Positions 12,843-24,462 of a stretch of 64,000 bases of DNA are shown here, piece by piece. The notes beneath the pieces are model-generated. The model was not told the origin of the DNA. It did not search any database and saw nothing but the letters and a program-made list of their open reading frames with translations. The first letter of the stretch is position 1. Each line of letters starts with the position of its first letter. This stretch comes from Vanilla planifolia. Taxonomy: Eukaryota; Streptophyta; Magnoliopsida; Asparagales; Orchidaceae. Location: positions 763,153 to 827,152 of the forward strand of contig CM043868.1 in NCBI GenBank assembly GCA_023846275.1. Reading direction: 5' to 3'. A program made the position numbers and the translations under genes.

Positions 12843-13289
12843 ATGAAAAGACAAAGCTTCATTAAGATGTTGGCAATAGGGGTGACGGCTTCGTTATAAA
12901 TGATGATATGATATGGAATCATGAGAAATAGGGATAGAATTCATACGAGAAAATATGGGCCCAAAAGAAAGAAATAACAAATAACAAAAGAAGATGAGAT
13001 GAATATGAATATGAAAGTAAGTAAATGATATGATATGATATAATAATCATATGATTGTAGTACTACATTATGATTTTGCACCTACATGAGCATGATACAT
13101 ATGAGCATTCATTTAGTGATTATTACATGCATATTTTATAATAATTTCTATGCATAAATTATCAATAATTTCTTTTTGTTGATTTCATATTTACACTTTT
13201 ATATTTCTTTTATGCTTATATCTAGTAGTTTTCTTATTAAGCATATCATACTTACTACCTACATTGTAAGCATGGATGTCAAAACCCAC
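12843..13289. other. Non-coding AT-rich spacer
   Basis: No gene or domain was seen. A short ATGATATGATATGATATAAT simple run lies near 13,030. The stretch separates the Sire-type fossil from the Ty3 fossil to the right. Confidence 0.5.
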
Positions 13290-15210
13290 AGAGTTAAGGG
13301 CTTTTAGATAACTATTTAGGGCCTTGATAAACTGACATGGTAGTTCTACATAACACAACCTCCCTAATTTTAGGAGCATTAGATCCTTTTGAAGTAGAGA
13401 ATTGGGTAGTCAAGTATGCAAAATATTTGATATAACTAATTACTCTAAATTCAAAAAGGTATCTATCACTCTTCTGCTATTAGATGAGATTACTCTTTTG
13501 TCGTAGGAATCTCGTCACTATATTCACTTCAAGAGCATACTAACAAAAGAATTTCTAAGGGAAGATTTTAATAAGGATTTTGAAAGATGGTTTATTTCTC
13601 TATCCCTTAAGAAAAGATGAGGAAAGAACTAGTAGTCTTAAAGTAGGGGGACATCTTAGTTACACATTATGAAAGGTAATTTTACTTTGTTTCTTGTTGT
13701 GCCCCATAAGTAATGAGTATTGAGGTTAAAAAATACTTTGTCTTTCATCAAGGTTTGAAGGAATGTATTAGAGCTACACTGATTACAATTAAGAACACGA
13801 ATGTTGTCAAGCTAGGTTTATTGAGGAAGAATTGGAGCTATTTGTAGCCCATACAATAATAATAAAGAAAAAAAAAGAAAATAATATAAAGAAAGAGTAT
13901 GAACCCTTCAAATTGATCTATTACAAAGTTAGAAGTGACAAGTGGCTTAATCAATTCCAATTAGTAAGAAGAGATTCAGTGTCAATTGTAGCATAATGGA
14001 TATTAAATCTAATAGGAAGGCATCCCAATGTTTAGAATGTAGCAAAAATCATCATGGAGTTTATTGGGATAGATAAGGAGGCCAACTTAGACACTTCACT
14101 TGTGAAGAATTGGGACTTTTGGCAAAAGATTAACCATTAGAAGTATAAAAAATGGCTTCTTCCTTATCATGTGTTGGTTGTAATGCTAGTCAAGGAGGTA
14201 CTGGTACAATTAAAGGGAATTCTTTAATGATGCACTGAAGGATTGTGGGTCTAAGATAGTCTACAAGATGGGGTGGAAGCCTAGTTTTTAAGTCATCATG
14301 TAGTAAGAGGCCTTGCATTGATTCATATCTTGTCATTCGCTTGATACAATGGTTTTGGAACTATATCAAATGAATAATCCTTCCTTAAAATTACACAATG
14401 GGAGTAAGTTTCTTGTGGATGTATGATTTAAAGAGAAATAGAAATAAGAGGAATGAAATTTTCTGCTAAATTGTTTGTCGTGTCCTTTTTTATATTTGAT
14501 AAGAGTAAGTTTTCTATTAAATTTTTAATTAAATTTTCTAATAAGAGTAAGTTTCATTTTGGGCATAGATTGGCTATCTGAGCCCAATAAATTATTCATA
14601 ACATTGAAATGATAATTAAATTCATAGCTTTAGAAAGTGAGTAAATAATCTTCTTTGTTAAAGGGAGAGGAATCTCAATTATTTTTGCACTTAAGGCTAA
14701 AAAACATTTAAATACTGTGAAGGATTTCTATTAGTTGTTGTGTATGTTTATTAAAGGTTTGGTGAGCCACAAGATGTGCTAATTATCTTTAAGTACATGA
14801 TATTTTTCTAGAGGAGCTACCTATCTACCTCCTAATAAGGAAATTGAATTAGAAATTCAATTAAGAAAAGAAGTTAAGTAGTATCTTAGGCATTATATAG
14901 AATGGTATCTATAGAATTAATAAAAGTGAAGTGTAGATTTAGAAATTGTTGGATATGGGCTTCATTTACCCTAGGAGCATCAATCCTATTTGTTAAATAG
15001 AACAATAACAGTTTATCGATGTGCATAGAGTATCATGAATTGAATAAATTAATAATAAGAATAAATAACACTACTAAGAATTGGTGATCTATTTAACCAA
15101 TTACAAATTACTATAATATTTTCTAAGAATGACTTAAGATTTGGATAAAATTATACATAATAATAAATTTCCTAAAGATGTGCATTTGAATCAAGTAATT
15201 TGATTAACAT
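13290..15210 (+). mobile_element. Ty3/gypsy fossil: gag, protease and start of RT
   Basis: In order on the plus strand: a retrotransposon gag core near 13,370-13,800 (LGALDPFEVENWV; LVTHYERQF); a plant-type CCHC region near 14,020-14,130 (CLECSKNHHGVY); an aspartic-protease end near 14,555-14,590 (ILGIDWLS); the FLEELP..LPPNKEIE linker near 14,800-14,850; and the start of reverse transcriptase near 14,950-15,160 (ASILFVK, then IGDLFNQLQ and IFSKNDLR). This order and these words fit a chromovirus of the Tekay/Del kind. No LTR was assigned. It is old and heavily broken. Confidence 0.7.
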
Positions 15211-15859
15211 GAATCTTTTCTAATAAAAGACCATTAATAATAATGTAATTGTGTAAGCAACCAATAAGCTTGTAGAGGTTGTGAAAAAAGCATGAAATCA
15301 TCTACTAATTAGCATTTTAATTTTATCAATTCTTAGGTCTTTAAACTATATTCATCATACACAAATAAATGTGAACACTTATATAGAAATTATACCTTAA
15401 TCATAATTTGTAGTGGTCACACTATGCAAATGTTCTAGCACGACTTCATGAATTTCCTAATGACCGTGTCTCTTTTTGGTTACATAACCTTTTCTTTACT
15501 TCCAACGACCATGTTACCTTTGATTTTAGTAGTTTCTATCACTAGGATCACTTCCAATTCATATTTCATTAGTTAGGATAAGGATATTTGGAACTAGGAA
15601 AAATTAAGTTAAAGGTTTAATGAAAACTTTTGTATTTATGAAATTCTTTCCTATCAAAATAACCTGCAAAATTTCATCAATCGATTTTGTATGAATCTAC
15701 TCAATGAACTCTACATGTCATCAAATTTTTATATTTTTTTCTTCCCATTTAGTAGTTCTAATAATCCTTTAAATCTAAAAAATCATTTTATTAATTAATT
15801 TACTACTTTATAAATATTCTTTATTGTATAAAAATAATTTTATGCTGAGCTTCTATATA
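15211..15859. other. AT-rich stretch without recognised features
   Basis: Nothing coding or repetitive was identified between the Ty3 fossil and the LINE 3' end. Confidence 0.4.
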
Positions 15860-15975
15860 AGCTATACCTGTTAGCTTAATTTCATCATTAACCTTATTTC
15901 ATATTTTGTTTATTTAAAGCTATACCTCTTAGCTTAATTTCATCATTAACCTCATTTAATATTTTATTTATTTAT
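15860..15975. repeat. 58-bp tandem duplication in the LINE 3' region
   Basis: Two adjacent units start at 15,860 and 15,918, each AGCTATACCT.TTAGCTTAAT followed by TTCATCATTAACCT. They lie at the presumed 3' untranslated end of the LINE. Confidence 0.7.
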
Positions 15976-16169
15976 TTATTGTACTTGAGGAAGAAAAGAG
16001 TACAAAGGTATATGTCAAGCTTTGTACCAACTCGTGTATGTATTACATGTAAGATTTACCGCCAAAGTAAGAGGAATCTTTGCCTTGTCTTTAATTAGAA
16101 ATTCCCATTTGCCCATGCTCAACACATGGTGAGTTTACGAACTTATTGAGTCTTATATATGGAATATTA

Positions 16170-16645
16170 CCTTGGTCAAGCCTTGATAGACCCAATGCTT
16201 GCTAAGCAATTTGATAGCTTTCCATCAATTGATTTTGAGTAGAATGGTTTGCTAGTTGTGCTAATGCATTTGCAACCGCATTCCCTTCTATATAGATGTG
16301 GTGCATTTGAATGGAAGTGTTTTGAAGAATATCTTTAAAACATTGAGTGGTGAGGAGTATGCATTAAGAAGTAACCAATTTTCCAATAAGCATGTTAATA
16401 ATTTTCTTCAAATCAAGTTCAATGTTTGGTTGAAAGATACCTTTGTTGTTGAAGTGTTGAAGCCCATTCAAAAAAGCCATACTCTCCACTTCCATATTGG
16501 GCTTAATGCCATAATATAAAGAAAATGCCCATAGAATCCTATTTTTATCATTCTTAAGAACCCAATCACCACTAATGTCCCTTGGGTTACCTTTTGTAAA
16601 ACCTTCAACATTAAGTTTGAAGAAATTAGGGGGAGGAGGTAATTA
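16170..16645 (-). pseudogene. LINE RNase H domain (RVT_3 type)
   Basis: The peptide begins PPPPNFFKLNVEGFTKGNP, the typical entry of the plant RNase H domain found at LINE ORF2 C-termini. There LNVEG stands where LNFDG is usual, so the first catalytic Asp is replaced by Glu. The Glu of the ME..AF helix is kept, and a third Asp is seen in ELDLKKI. The last motif reads EGNAVANALAQLA, with Asn at the usual Asp. At least one stop lies inside. The enzyme would have cut RNA in RNA-DNA hybrids; this copy cannot be active. Confidence 0.65.
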
Positions 16646-17750
16646 GAAAACTTTGCTACTTTCATTGCTCTACTTTTAGTTAAGCCCTATAACAATCCTC
16701 CAAATACAAGATTAAAGTCCTAGCATTTTTGAGTGAAAGGGAACGTATCTACGATGTTGTATATTATAAATCTAATGTTATTGCAATTTTTTTTTGCTAA
16801 TAAACATTTTTCTTCAAAGAGATATAACTTTTTAGCCTTCCATAATACCCAAAAAATTAAGCTTGGTAGAAATTTAATTATATCTCCTTTTGCCATTGTA
16901 GTAGTACCATAATTCCATTTATGTTGAAGCATGTGTTTGATAAATTGGCGATACTAATATAAAATAGAAATAATGTTTGAGAAGCATTGCTAGACCTAAC
17001 ACATAGTCTCCCATGTAGAAAATGCATGATCCATCAAATCAATAGTCAATAAATAATACACTTTGAGGGAATTTGAAATCTAAACTTGTCTAATATTTCA
17101 AGGAAGGGAAGTGTGCCTTTAAATTGTTTCTATAACAAGATGGAAATTTGGGGTGGTAAACACTTGTTCCAAATATAATTTCTGTAGTCTAGAATGATCC
17201 ATTTCTTTCTAATCAATTTCCAAGCTAAATTTGCAATGAATTGTCCACTATTTGATTAGGAAAAATATGCACAATGTTTTGAACCTATATTTACCATGAG
17301 CTATTCTACAATGTGACATGCATTGATAATCTACCTCAAAAATTTTTATAATACCCAATTTTCTCTTTTTATCACCTTAATTTTATCTTTTTATCACTTA
17401 ATTTAGTTTGCATGAATATGGACCATAACGAATTTTTGTTGTTGATTTTCTAACAAAGTTTGTAGCTAAATGCTTCCTGGACATCCTCAAAATTTTTAAT
17501 CTCAAGACCATCTTTTGTGAACCCAGAAACAAAATTTATTTTAACTGGCCATCTTCATTTATCACAAAGATATTAATACCTTCATAAGAATCCATTAAGT
17601 GTTCTTTCCAAGATTGTGATGAATTATTTAGGAGAATAATCATAAGTGTATGAAGTGTTAATGAGGTGAGGACATTCTTTATAAGGGTTAATGTACTCAC
17701 TATTGAGAGTTACTTCTTCTTTGAACCTAACTTGCATGATTTACATCAAG

Positions 17751-17762
17751 TGGTATCAATGT
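17751..17762 (+). other. Primer-binding site of the Sire fossil
   Basis: TGGTATCAATGT matches 9 of 12 bases of TGGTATCAGAGC, the complement of the initiator Met tRNA 3' end. It follows an LTR-like end (TTACA) by five bases and precedes the gag relic. Confidence 0.55.
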
Positions 17763-17899
17763 CACATTTTTGTTAATAGAACAAAATTTCTAAGATAAGA
17801 TCCCGATGACTCTTCCATGTGTTAAGGACAATACAATCTTATTTGAGAGAGAGTGTCATCACACCAACCACCTTTGTTCAAGGGTGAGTTTTATCTTTA

Positions 17900-19334
17900 T
17901 TGGAAGGATAGGATGCATTTATTTTTATGATCAGTCGAATTAGAAATATGGGATATTGTTGAATATCTATTTGATTTTTTGACTAAAATAGTTAGTTGTG
18001 AAAAAGAGTGAAACACATTAGGTGAACTCATACTTGAGGAGAAACATAGAGTTCAACTTAAATTCTTGAACTATGAATATTTTGTGTTATAGATTGTATG
18101 CTCCAAAATATAATTGAATCATGAACTTGAAACCAACACATAAGATCTGATCAAAACTAGAAGTTACCTATGTGGGTAGTTCCTAAGTTAAGGAGATTAA
18201 AATCAATATGTTTATTCATGAGTATGAATTATTACACATGAATCCAAATGAGATCATTAAGGCCATGTTTATAAGATTTATAAATATTAATCTATCTAAC
18301 CATGACAAGGAGTTTTCTATTGGTATGTAGGTGAGGAAGATTCTTTGGATACTTTTTTAATAATATGATCCTTTAGTGATGGCCTTAAAAGAGTGAAAAT
18401 ATTTCAACTATATCACCAGATGAGCTATTGGGTGAGCTCTTAACAAATGAGATTGAGCTTTCAAGGTGAAAGGACGAAGAACTTGTAACTAAAAAGGAAA
18501 GGTAAAAAGAAGAAAGAAATAATTGCCTTCATAATTGATTCCTCCATAGATTTAGATTTTTCCATCTAAAGTGAGGTAGCTCTTATTTCTAAATGTTTAT
18601 CTCGATTATATAACAAAATAAATGTAGGTAAAAAAGTTGACAATAGTAAGAAACAAATGGCAAAGTTATTTCTCCTATAAAATCAATTTTGTGTGAATGC
18701 AAATTACCTAAGCATATAAGGCCTAAAATCCCCGCTACATGGAGAGAGTTGAGAAGTTCTAAAAATAAAAGAAGAAGAAGAAGAAAGCTATGAAGATCTC
18801 ATGGATGATTTAGTTGTTCTTCTAATGATGAAGATAAAAAAAGAGTTTGATTTATTTTATTACAACATTAGATGATAACATGTGTCCCTCTTTCTCTTCT
18901 TCTTTATCTTCTTCTATGGATAATTTTGAAGAATAATATATTCATTTTTGTACCAACTACAAAAAAATTAGTTTCAAAGCATCTTAAATTGAAAAAAGAA
19001 CATAAAAATTAATTTTGAAGAGCATAAAAATTATTTGATTGAGTTGAATGCTAATTATTTACATCATATTAAGAATGAAAGAGATAAGAAAGCTTCTCTT
19101 ATTATTAAGAATACATTCTTGGCTAAAGAATTAAAATATTTGAAAATTTTACATGCTTATTATATGACTTCTTCATATAAAGTTGGTCATACTAGAAATG
19201 TTACATACTCTTTTGAACAAAATGTTGTTTGTAATTATTGCATGGGAGTTGGACATATTTCTTCTTATTGTAAGTTTAGAAATATTATGGATAATAAATA
19301 TTCTAAGTTTGTTTGGATTAAAAAAATAGTTTAA
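17900..19334 (+). pseudogene. Fossil gag with CCHC knuckle
   Basis: A degraded UBN2-type segment lies near 17,930-18,460 (for example LEEKHRVQLKFLNYE). The last third (19,035-19,334) is an open stretch with a Leu/Lys-rich helical part and the knuckle CNYCMGVGHISSYC near 19,230-19,275. A KFVWIKK tail follows, as in Sire gag where VWVPK usually follows the knuckle. Broken. Confidence 0.65.
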
Positions 19335-19439
19335 GTAATGATCAAGTTAAGACATGTGAACCTCAAAAAGTTTTGGTCCCCAAATGTAACATTTGATTTA
19401 TTTTGTAAGCATGTCTTCCTTTAAGTATCAAGGAAAGTA

Positions 19440-20500
19440 TGTGATATTTTAATAATAGATGCTCAAGACACATTACCAGAGATGCATCCTTATTCATTCA
19501 CTTGAAGTTCTATGATGGAAGTGAAGTTACTCTTGGCACCAACTCCAAGAAGAAGGTGACTAGAATTAGAACCATGGGCAACTCACACACTTCCATATGA
19601 AAGGTCCTTCTACAAATTTAGATATAATATTCTTAATATTAGTCAATTATGTGATTCTAATTTTAATATTTTATATAATAAAAATAAATATATCATTAAT
19701 TTTGGTAAAGATAATATCTATGTTCTATTTTTTCACATGGTTAAGAATAGCAGACTAGAATGTCTTACCTTATATGGAAACAATTTTACCTTATGTTATA
19801 ATAGATTTTGTCACTTAGGAAAGTCCTCATTGAAGAAACTTATGAAGTTGAACCAAGTTAGAAGTTTGCTAAACCTTAGTTTATCATGTGATCAATTATG
19901 TGGTCCATGTCAATTAAAAAAATAGACCAAGTTTTAAATCAATTAAAAATATTATCACTCAAAAACCATTAAAGCTTGTTCATCTGATCTATCTAGTCTT
20001 ATTCATATAAAGAATCTTGGTAGAAGGAAATATGAGTTGGCAGGTGTAGATGATTTTATTTGATTTACTTGGGTTCTTTTTGTTAGAAACAAAAGTAAAG
20101 TATTTGAAAAATTTGTAAGTTTGATTATTAGGACTGAAAAGGAGCATGAGGTTATGTTAGTTTTTAATAGATGTAATAATGGAGTAGAATTTAATAATAT
20201 GTTATTTGATTATTTTTTGTATAAAAATGGAGTGTCTTATGCTTTTTTTTAACTAAGACCCCTTAGCAAAATGGTATAATTGAGAGAAAGAATGGAATTT
20301 TATTGGGTGTAGTAAGGTGTATGCTTAATGAGTATAGTATTCTTAAATATGTTTGGGTTGAAGTAGTTAATAGTGCCTATTATGTATTTAATAGAGTAAT
20401 ATTAGACCTTTACTAGATATTTCCCCTTTTGAGTTGATGTATGATAAAAATCCAGGTATCCCATTTTCATGTTTTTGGATACAAATGTTTTATTCTAAAT
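19440..20500 (+). pseudogene. Fossil protease and integrase region
   Basis: Near 19,460-19,560 the text resembles the copia protease zone (NNRCSRHITRDASLF, where NSGCSRHMTGD is usual; KFYDGSEVTLGTNSKKK). The GAG-pre-integrase H..C..C finger is recognisable at 19,800-19,920 (RFCHLGKSSL, then LCGPCQLKK). The integrase core follows near 20,050-20,400 (FTWVLFVRNKSK, ERKNGILLGV). It would have inserted the element's DNA. Broken. Confidence 0.65.
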
Positions 20501-20929
20501 TAAAAGAAAAGGAATTTTCATAAGTTTGATGCCAAGTTTAATGAAGGGATCTTTGTAGGACTCTTACTAATATTAATTTTATAGTATACAACAATAGAAT
20601 ACTAGTTGTGGAAGAGATAATCCTTGTTAAGTTTGATGAATATCTTATTAAAGCATCTAGTAGACATCATCAATTACATTAATTTGATGAACTAAAAGTT
20701 TTATCTTTGAGAAGAAAATTTTGAGGATATAGTTGAAGTTAATGAAATAATAAAAAAAAAAGTAGATTGAGAAGTAATTTAGATATTTTAAGGATAACTA
20801 TAGTGAGTTGATCATAATAGATGTGAAAAAGAAAGTTTGAATAAGAAGATCTTTTATGCAACATTTACATCGAAGTTAGTACAAATTTTTATACAAAATG
20901 CTTTTGAAGATAAGACCTAAATTATGGCA

Positions 20930-22130
20930 ATGAATGAAGAGTTGGTAAAATTTAAGAGAAATCAAGTATGGGATCTTATACCTTGGCCATATGATAGAAC
21001 AATCATTATTAAAAAATGAGTTTTCAAACATAAACTAGATAAGAATAGAGAGGTTATTAAGAATAAAGCTATATTAGTAGCCAAAGGTTATTATTAGTTT
21101 GAAGGAGTAGAAGTGGAGGAGCCATTTGCTCTTATCATGAGACTTGAAACAATTAGGATCTTACTTGCTTATCATGCCACAAAGGTTTTAGATTATATCA
21201 AATAGATATTAAAAGTGTACTTTTGAATTGACATACAAATGAAGAAGTGTATGTTGAATAACCCTTAGGATTTTAGATATATAAGAAGATAAATCGTGTA
21301 GACAAGCTTAAGAAGGTCCTTTATGGTTTGAAGTAAGCTCTAAGAGTTTGGTATAAAAAATTATGTATCTTTTTTATTTTAGATAGATTTCATAGAGCAA
21401 AGATGGATAATACCTTATTCAAATTTTAATTAAAGGTCAACTAGTATGTGAGGTGTATATAGATGACATAATATTTGAAGCTTTTAATAAAGAGATGTGC
21501 ATCAAATTTACAAATTTAATGAAGAATGAGTTTGAAATAAGTATGATAAGAGAATTTACCTTCTTCTTTAGACTTCAAGTTAAGCAAACAAGTGAATGAG
21601 TATTTTTTTAAACTAAATATTTAATAAAATTATTAAAGAAATTTAGTTATAAGAAAATGAAGCAAAGAAAGACTTTCATTAGTACAAGCAATATCATAGA
21701 TAAAGATGAAACAAGAAAGTCTATTAACACAAAATTGTTTAGAGAAAATATTAGATTATTACCGTATCTCACTATGAGTAGGCCTAATATTATGTTAAGT
21801 GTAGGTCTATGCATAAAGTTTCAAACCAATCCTAAGAATTCATACCTACAAACAATTAAGCATATCTTTAAGTATCTTATAAGCCCTAAGAGTTTAGGCT
21901 TATGATACCCTAGATGTGAGTTTAGATTTGATTTAATAGCCTACATAAATTTTGACATTGTTGAAAGCAAGACTAATAAAAAGAGTGTTTCTAGTATGTG
22001 CTAATTGATTAGTGGTTTACTAATTTCTTGAGCTAGTAGAAAACAAAATAGTGTGACACTATAAATAATAGAGGTTGAGTGCATTACTTTTGAAAGTTAT
22101 GTTGCTTAAGTTCTTTGGATTAAATAGTAA
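20930..22130 (+). pseudogene. Fossil reverse transcriptase and RNase H
   Basis: The RVT_2 start is plain near 20,930-21,120 (EELVKFKRNQVWDLIP, then KAILVAKGYY). An IDIQMKKCML-like stretch follows, then the RNase H entry near 21,760-21,960 (LPYLTMSRPNIMLSV, TIKHIFKYLISPKSLGL). Order and spacing fit copia. Broken. Confidence 0.7.
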
Positions 22131-22510
22131 CTTTTAGATTATGGCTTATAGTTTACCCAAATTTCAACCTTTTATTATAATTCAAGGGTAATTTCTTTAT
22201 CTAAGGATTCTATTTAGCACTTAAGAACTAAACACATAATTAAGATATCACTTTATTAGAGAAAACATAATTAAGATATCAATCCATGGGGCTATAATAT
22301 TGAATATTGTATTACATAATTTATTATTTTCATTGATGTTAAATATTTGTAATTACATCTTTAATATTATATTTTTAATTCTAGAATTAGTTTTATAATT
22401 ACCAAAGGAGATTAGTATACTCTTATTTATGATAATCACAAAACCAAGAAGACTAATACTAATGCCTTGTTGAGTTTAGAGTTGTTTCTATTCAACCATT
22501 AAAGTGTTAT

Positions 22511-23915
22511 TATAGTGGTTGGGATTATTGAAGTATGGACTATAACATCTAAAGTGGATGGAGATTAGAGGCTCAACTTATTGATTTTGGAGCCAATGAC
22601 CAAGCTTTTTGTAGAGTGACTGATCTATAAAGAACTATATTCTTAAATATTTATATTATTAACATATTGATCCTTTCTTTGCCCTACAATTATAATACCT
22701 ATAATCATAATCATGGTTCATGTATATTTTGAGTTGATTTTTGGTGATATATTTGTTATGTTATATTTGTATTTAAAAATTAAGTCATTTTTAATTTTAA
22801 ATTTTATATAGAAATATTTTAATAATTTTTTTATCCTAACCACTTACTCCTCGACCAAGCCCAAAGGATCAAGCCAAGTGGCCTTCAACACTAAGAATTG
22901 GGCCTAGAGGAGACAAGGGTCAAGAGACCAACTAAAAGAGTGTCAGATCATGTCTAAATCTTAGTCAAGGTATAGTCTTAATAGTAACTTAAGTTGGTTG
23001 TAGCAAGGATTATAGCATGTAAAGTAGGTGAAAATTAAAGGATAACTTGCTGATTTTGGAGTTAATGACCAAGCTCTTTGTGGACTAGCTAATCCATAAA
23101 GAACTACATCTTTAAGAATTTATATGATTAATATATTAAACCTTTCTTTTTTTATGTAATTGTGGTACTTAGGATCAAAATCATAGTTCGTGTATAATTG
23201 AATTGATTTTTTGTGATGCATTAAGAGTGTTATATTTGATTAAAAAAAATTAAGTTTTTTAATTTTAAATTTTATACAAAAATATTTAAACATAAATTTA
23301 ACCTAAACACCCACCTCTCAACCAAGCATAATGGCTCGAGCTAAGTGGCCCGCAATGCTAAGCAGTGCGCCTTAGGGAGCCACAAGTTAGGAGACTAGCT
23401 GAAACTGAGTCAGGTCATGCCATAATCTCAGTAATGGTACAGTCTTATAGTGGCTTAGATTTGTTGGAGCAAGGATTATAGCATCTAAAGTGGATGGAGA
23501 TTGAAGACTAACTTGTTGATTTTGAGCTAGGGACTGAGCTCCTTATATAGTGACTATCTACAAAAACTATTTTCTTAAAAATTTATATGATTAGCATATT
23601 AAACTTTTATTTTTTAAAAATTATAACACCTAGGATCATAATCATAGTTCAGACATATTTGAGTTTATTTTTAGTGATTCTTTAAATGTATTATATTTAG
23701 ATTTAAAAATTAATTCTTATTAATTTTAAATTTTATATGAAACTATTTTAATAAAAACATTCTAGCTTAAGAACCCACTCCTTGACCAATCCTAAAGGCT
23801 TGGCCCAAGTGATCTGTAATGCAAAGCATTGGCCCATTGGGAGCCACATGTTGGGAGACCAACTAAAATTGAGTCGAATCAAGCCTAAATCTTGATCAAG
23901 GTATAATCTTGTAGC
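22511..23915. repeat. Three tandem copies of a ~467-bp unit
   Basis: Copies start near 22,511, 22,980 and 23,447. Each begins ATAGT..CTTAG.TTG, then GGATTATAGCATCTAAAG, then a GATTTTGGAG.CAATGACCAAGCT block, an AT-rich centre with AAATTTTATA, a CCACTC.TCGACCAAGCC block and TAAATCTTAGTCAAGGTATA at the end. By eye the copies differ by roughly 15-25%. No coding frame runs through the unit. The array sits just past the 3' side of the Sire fossil, so it may be LTR or 3' untranslated sequence that was triplicated, or an unrelated satellite. Confidence 0.75.
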
Positions 23916-24462
23916 AACTCGGGTTAAATTAAGTTAAGGCATCACTCTTGAACCTAACTTAAGATTATCAAGCCAATTCAAACTTGAAATAGTTAGGTAA
24001 TGGGATCAGCTCAGGTCCAATACATGTATACTTGTAGGCAAGTTACTTGGGACATTACATCCCAAGAACATTAGGGGTACCCAACCTTAATAAGCTAGTT
24101 TACCCACCCAAAGAAACTAATATAAACAATGTAGTGCATGCATATTTTAGAAACGTGTAACTAATAAATTAGTGGCTATTTGCAACCAATTGGAAGCAAA
24201 TTAGTGTCGTCCGACACATTTTTGTGATTGAATGGTAGAGATCACATCTACTCTTATGAATAGTCAAATGCATGTTACCATCCATTTAATGACCCTAAGA
24301 GAATGATTACGATCATTTTCATCATTTTGAACACTACGTTTATCTTACTGACCATTTGATAAACTTGATCAAATGGTTGAGATCTTCTTTACCTTAGTGA
24401 AAAATACTCTTAAAAAACTTATCATATATCTGGCATGCAAGATTTAAAAATCTAGATTGAAT
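23916..24462. other. Non-coding stretch
   Basis: No gene seen. Composition is slightly less AT-biased than its neighbours. It may be LTR-derived, but no second copy was found here. Confidence 0.35.

Larger units (their letters stand above)
15860..17640 (-). mobile_element. LINE (plant L1 type), 3' part
   Basis: The minus strand, read right to left, gives the 3' third of a plant LINE ORF2. First is the post-RT linker near 17,400-17,560 (GLEIKNFEDVQEAFSYKL). Next is a zf-RVT-type region near 16,770-17,195 (LPPQISILL; LPSLIFWVLWKA). Then comes a plant RNase H domain (16,170-16,645), and finally a 3' untranslated stretch with AATAAATAAATA near 15,960-15,985. The frame is interrupted by several stops and shifts, so it is dead. 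Its parts complement, without overlap, the LINE 5' part at 28,030-30,900 on the same strand. Confidence 0.7.
17650..22150 (+). mobile_element. Ty1/copia Sire-lineage fossil with gag and pol
   Basis: On the plus strand the parts appear in the order typical of Sire: LTR end (TTACA at 17,745), primer-binding site, gag (about 17,900-19,330), protease (about 19,440-19,600), GAG-pre-integrase and integrase (19,740-20,500), reverse transcriptase (about 20,930-21,600) and RNase H (about 21,750-22,130). Recognised words include YNRFCHLGKSSLKKLMKLN, LNEYSILKYVWVE, KFKRNQVWDLIP and YLTMSRPNIMLSVGLC. Only ~100 bp of possible 5' LTR lies between it and the LINE on the left. It is old, with dozens of breaks. 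No 3' LTR was identified. Confidence 0.75.

Noticed and set aside
16298-16519. 73-codon plus-strand open frame
   Set aside because: Antisense of the LINE RNase H domain.
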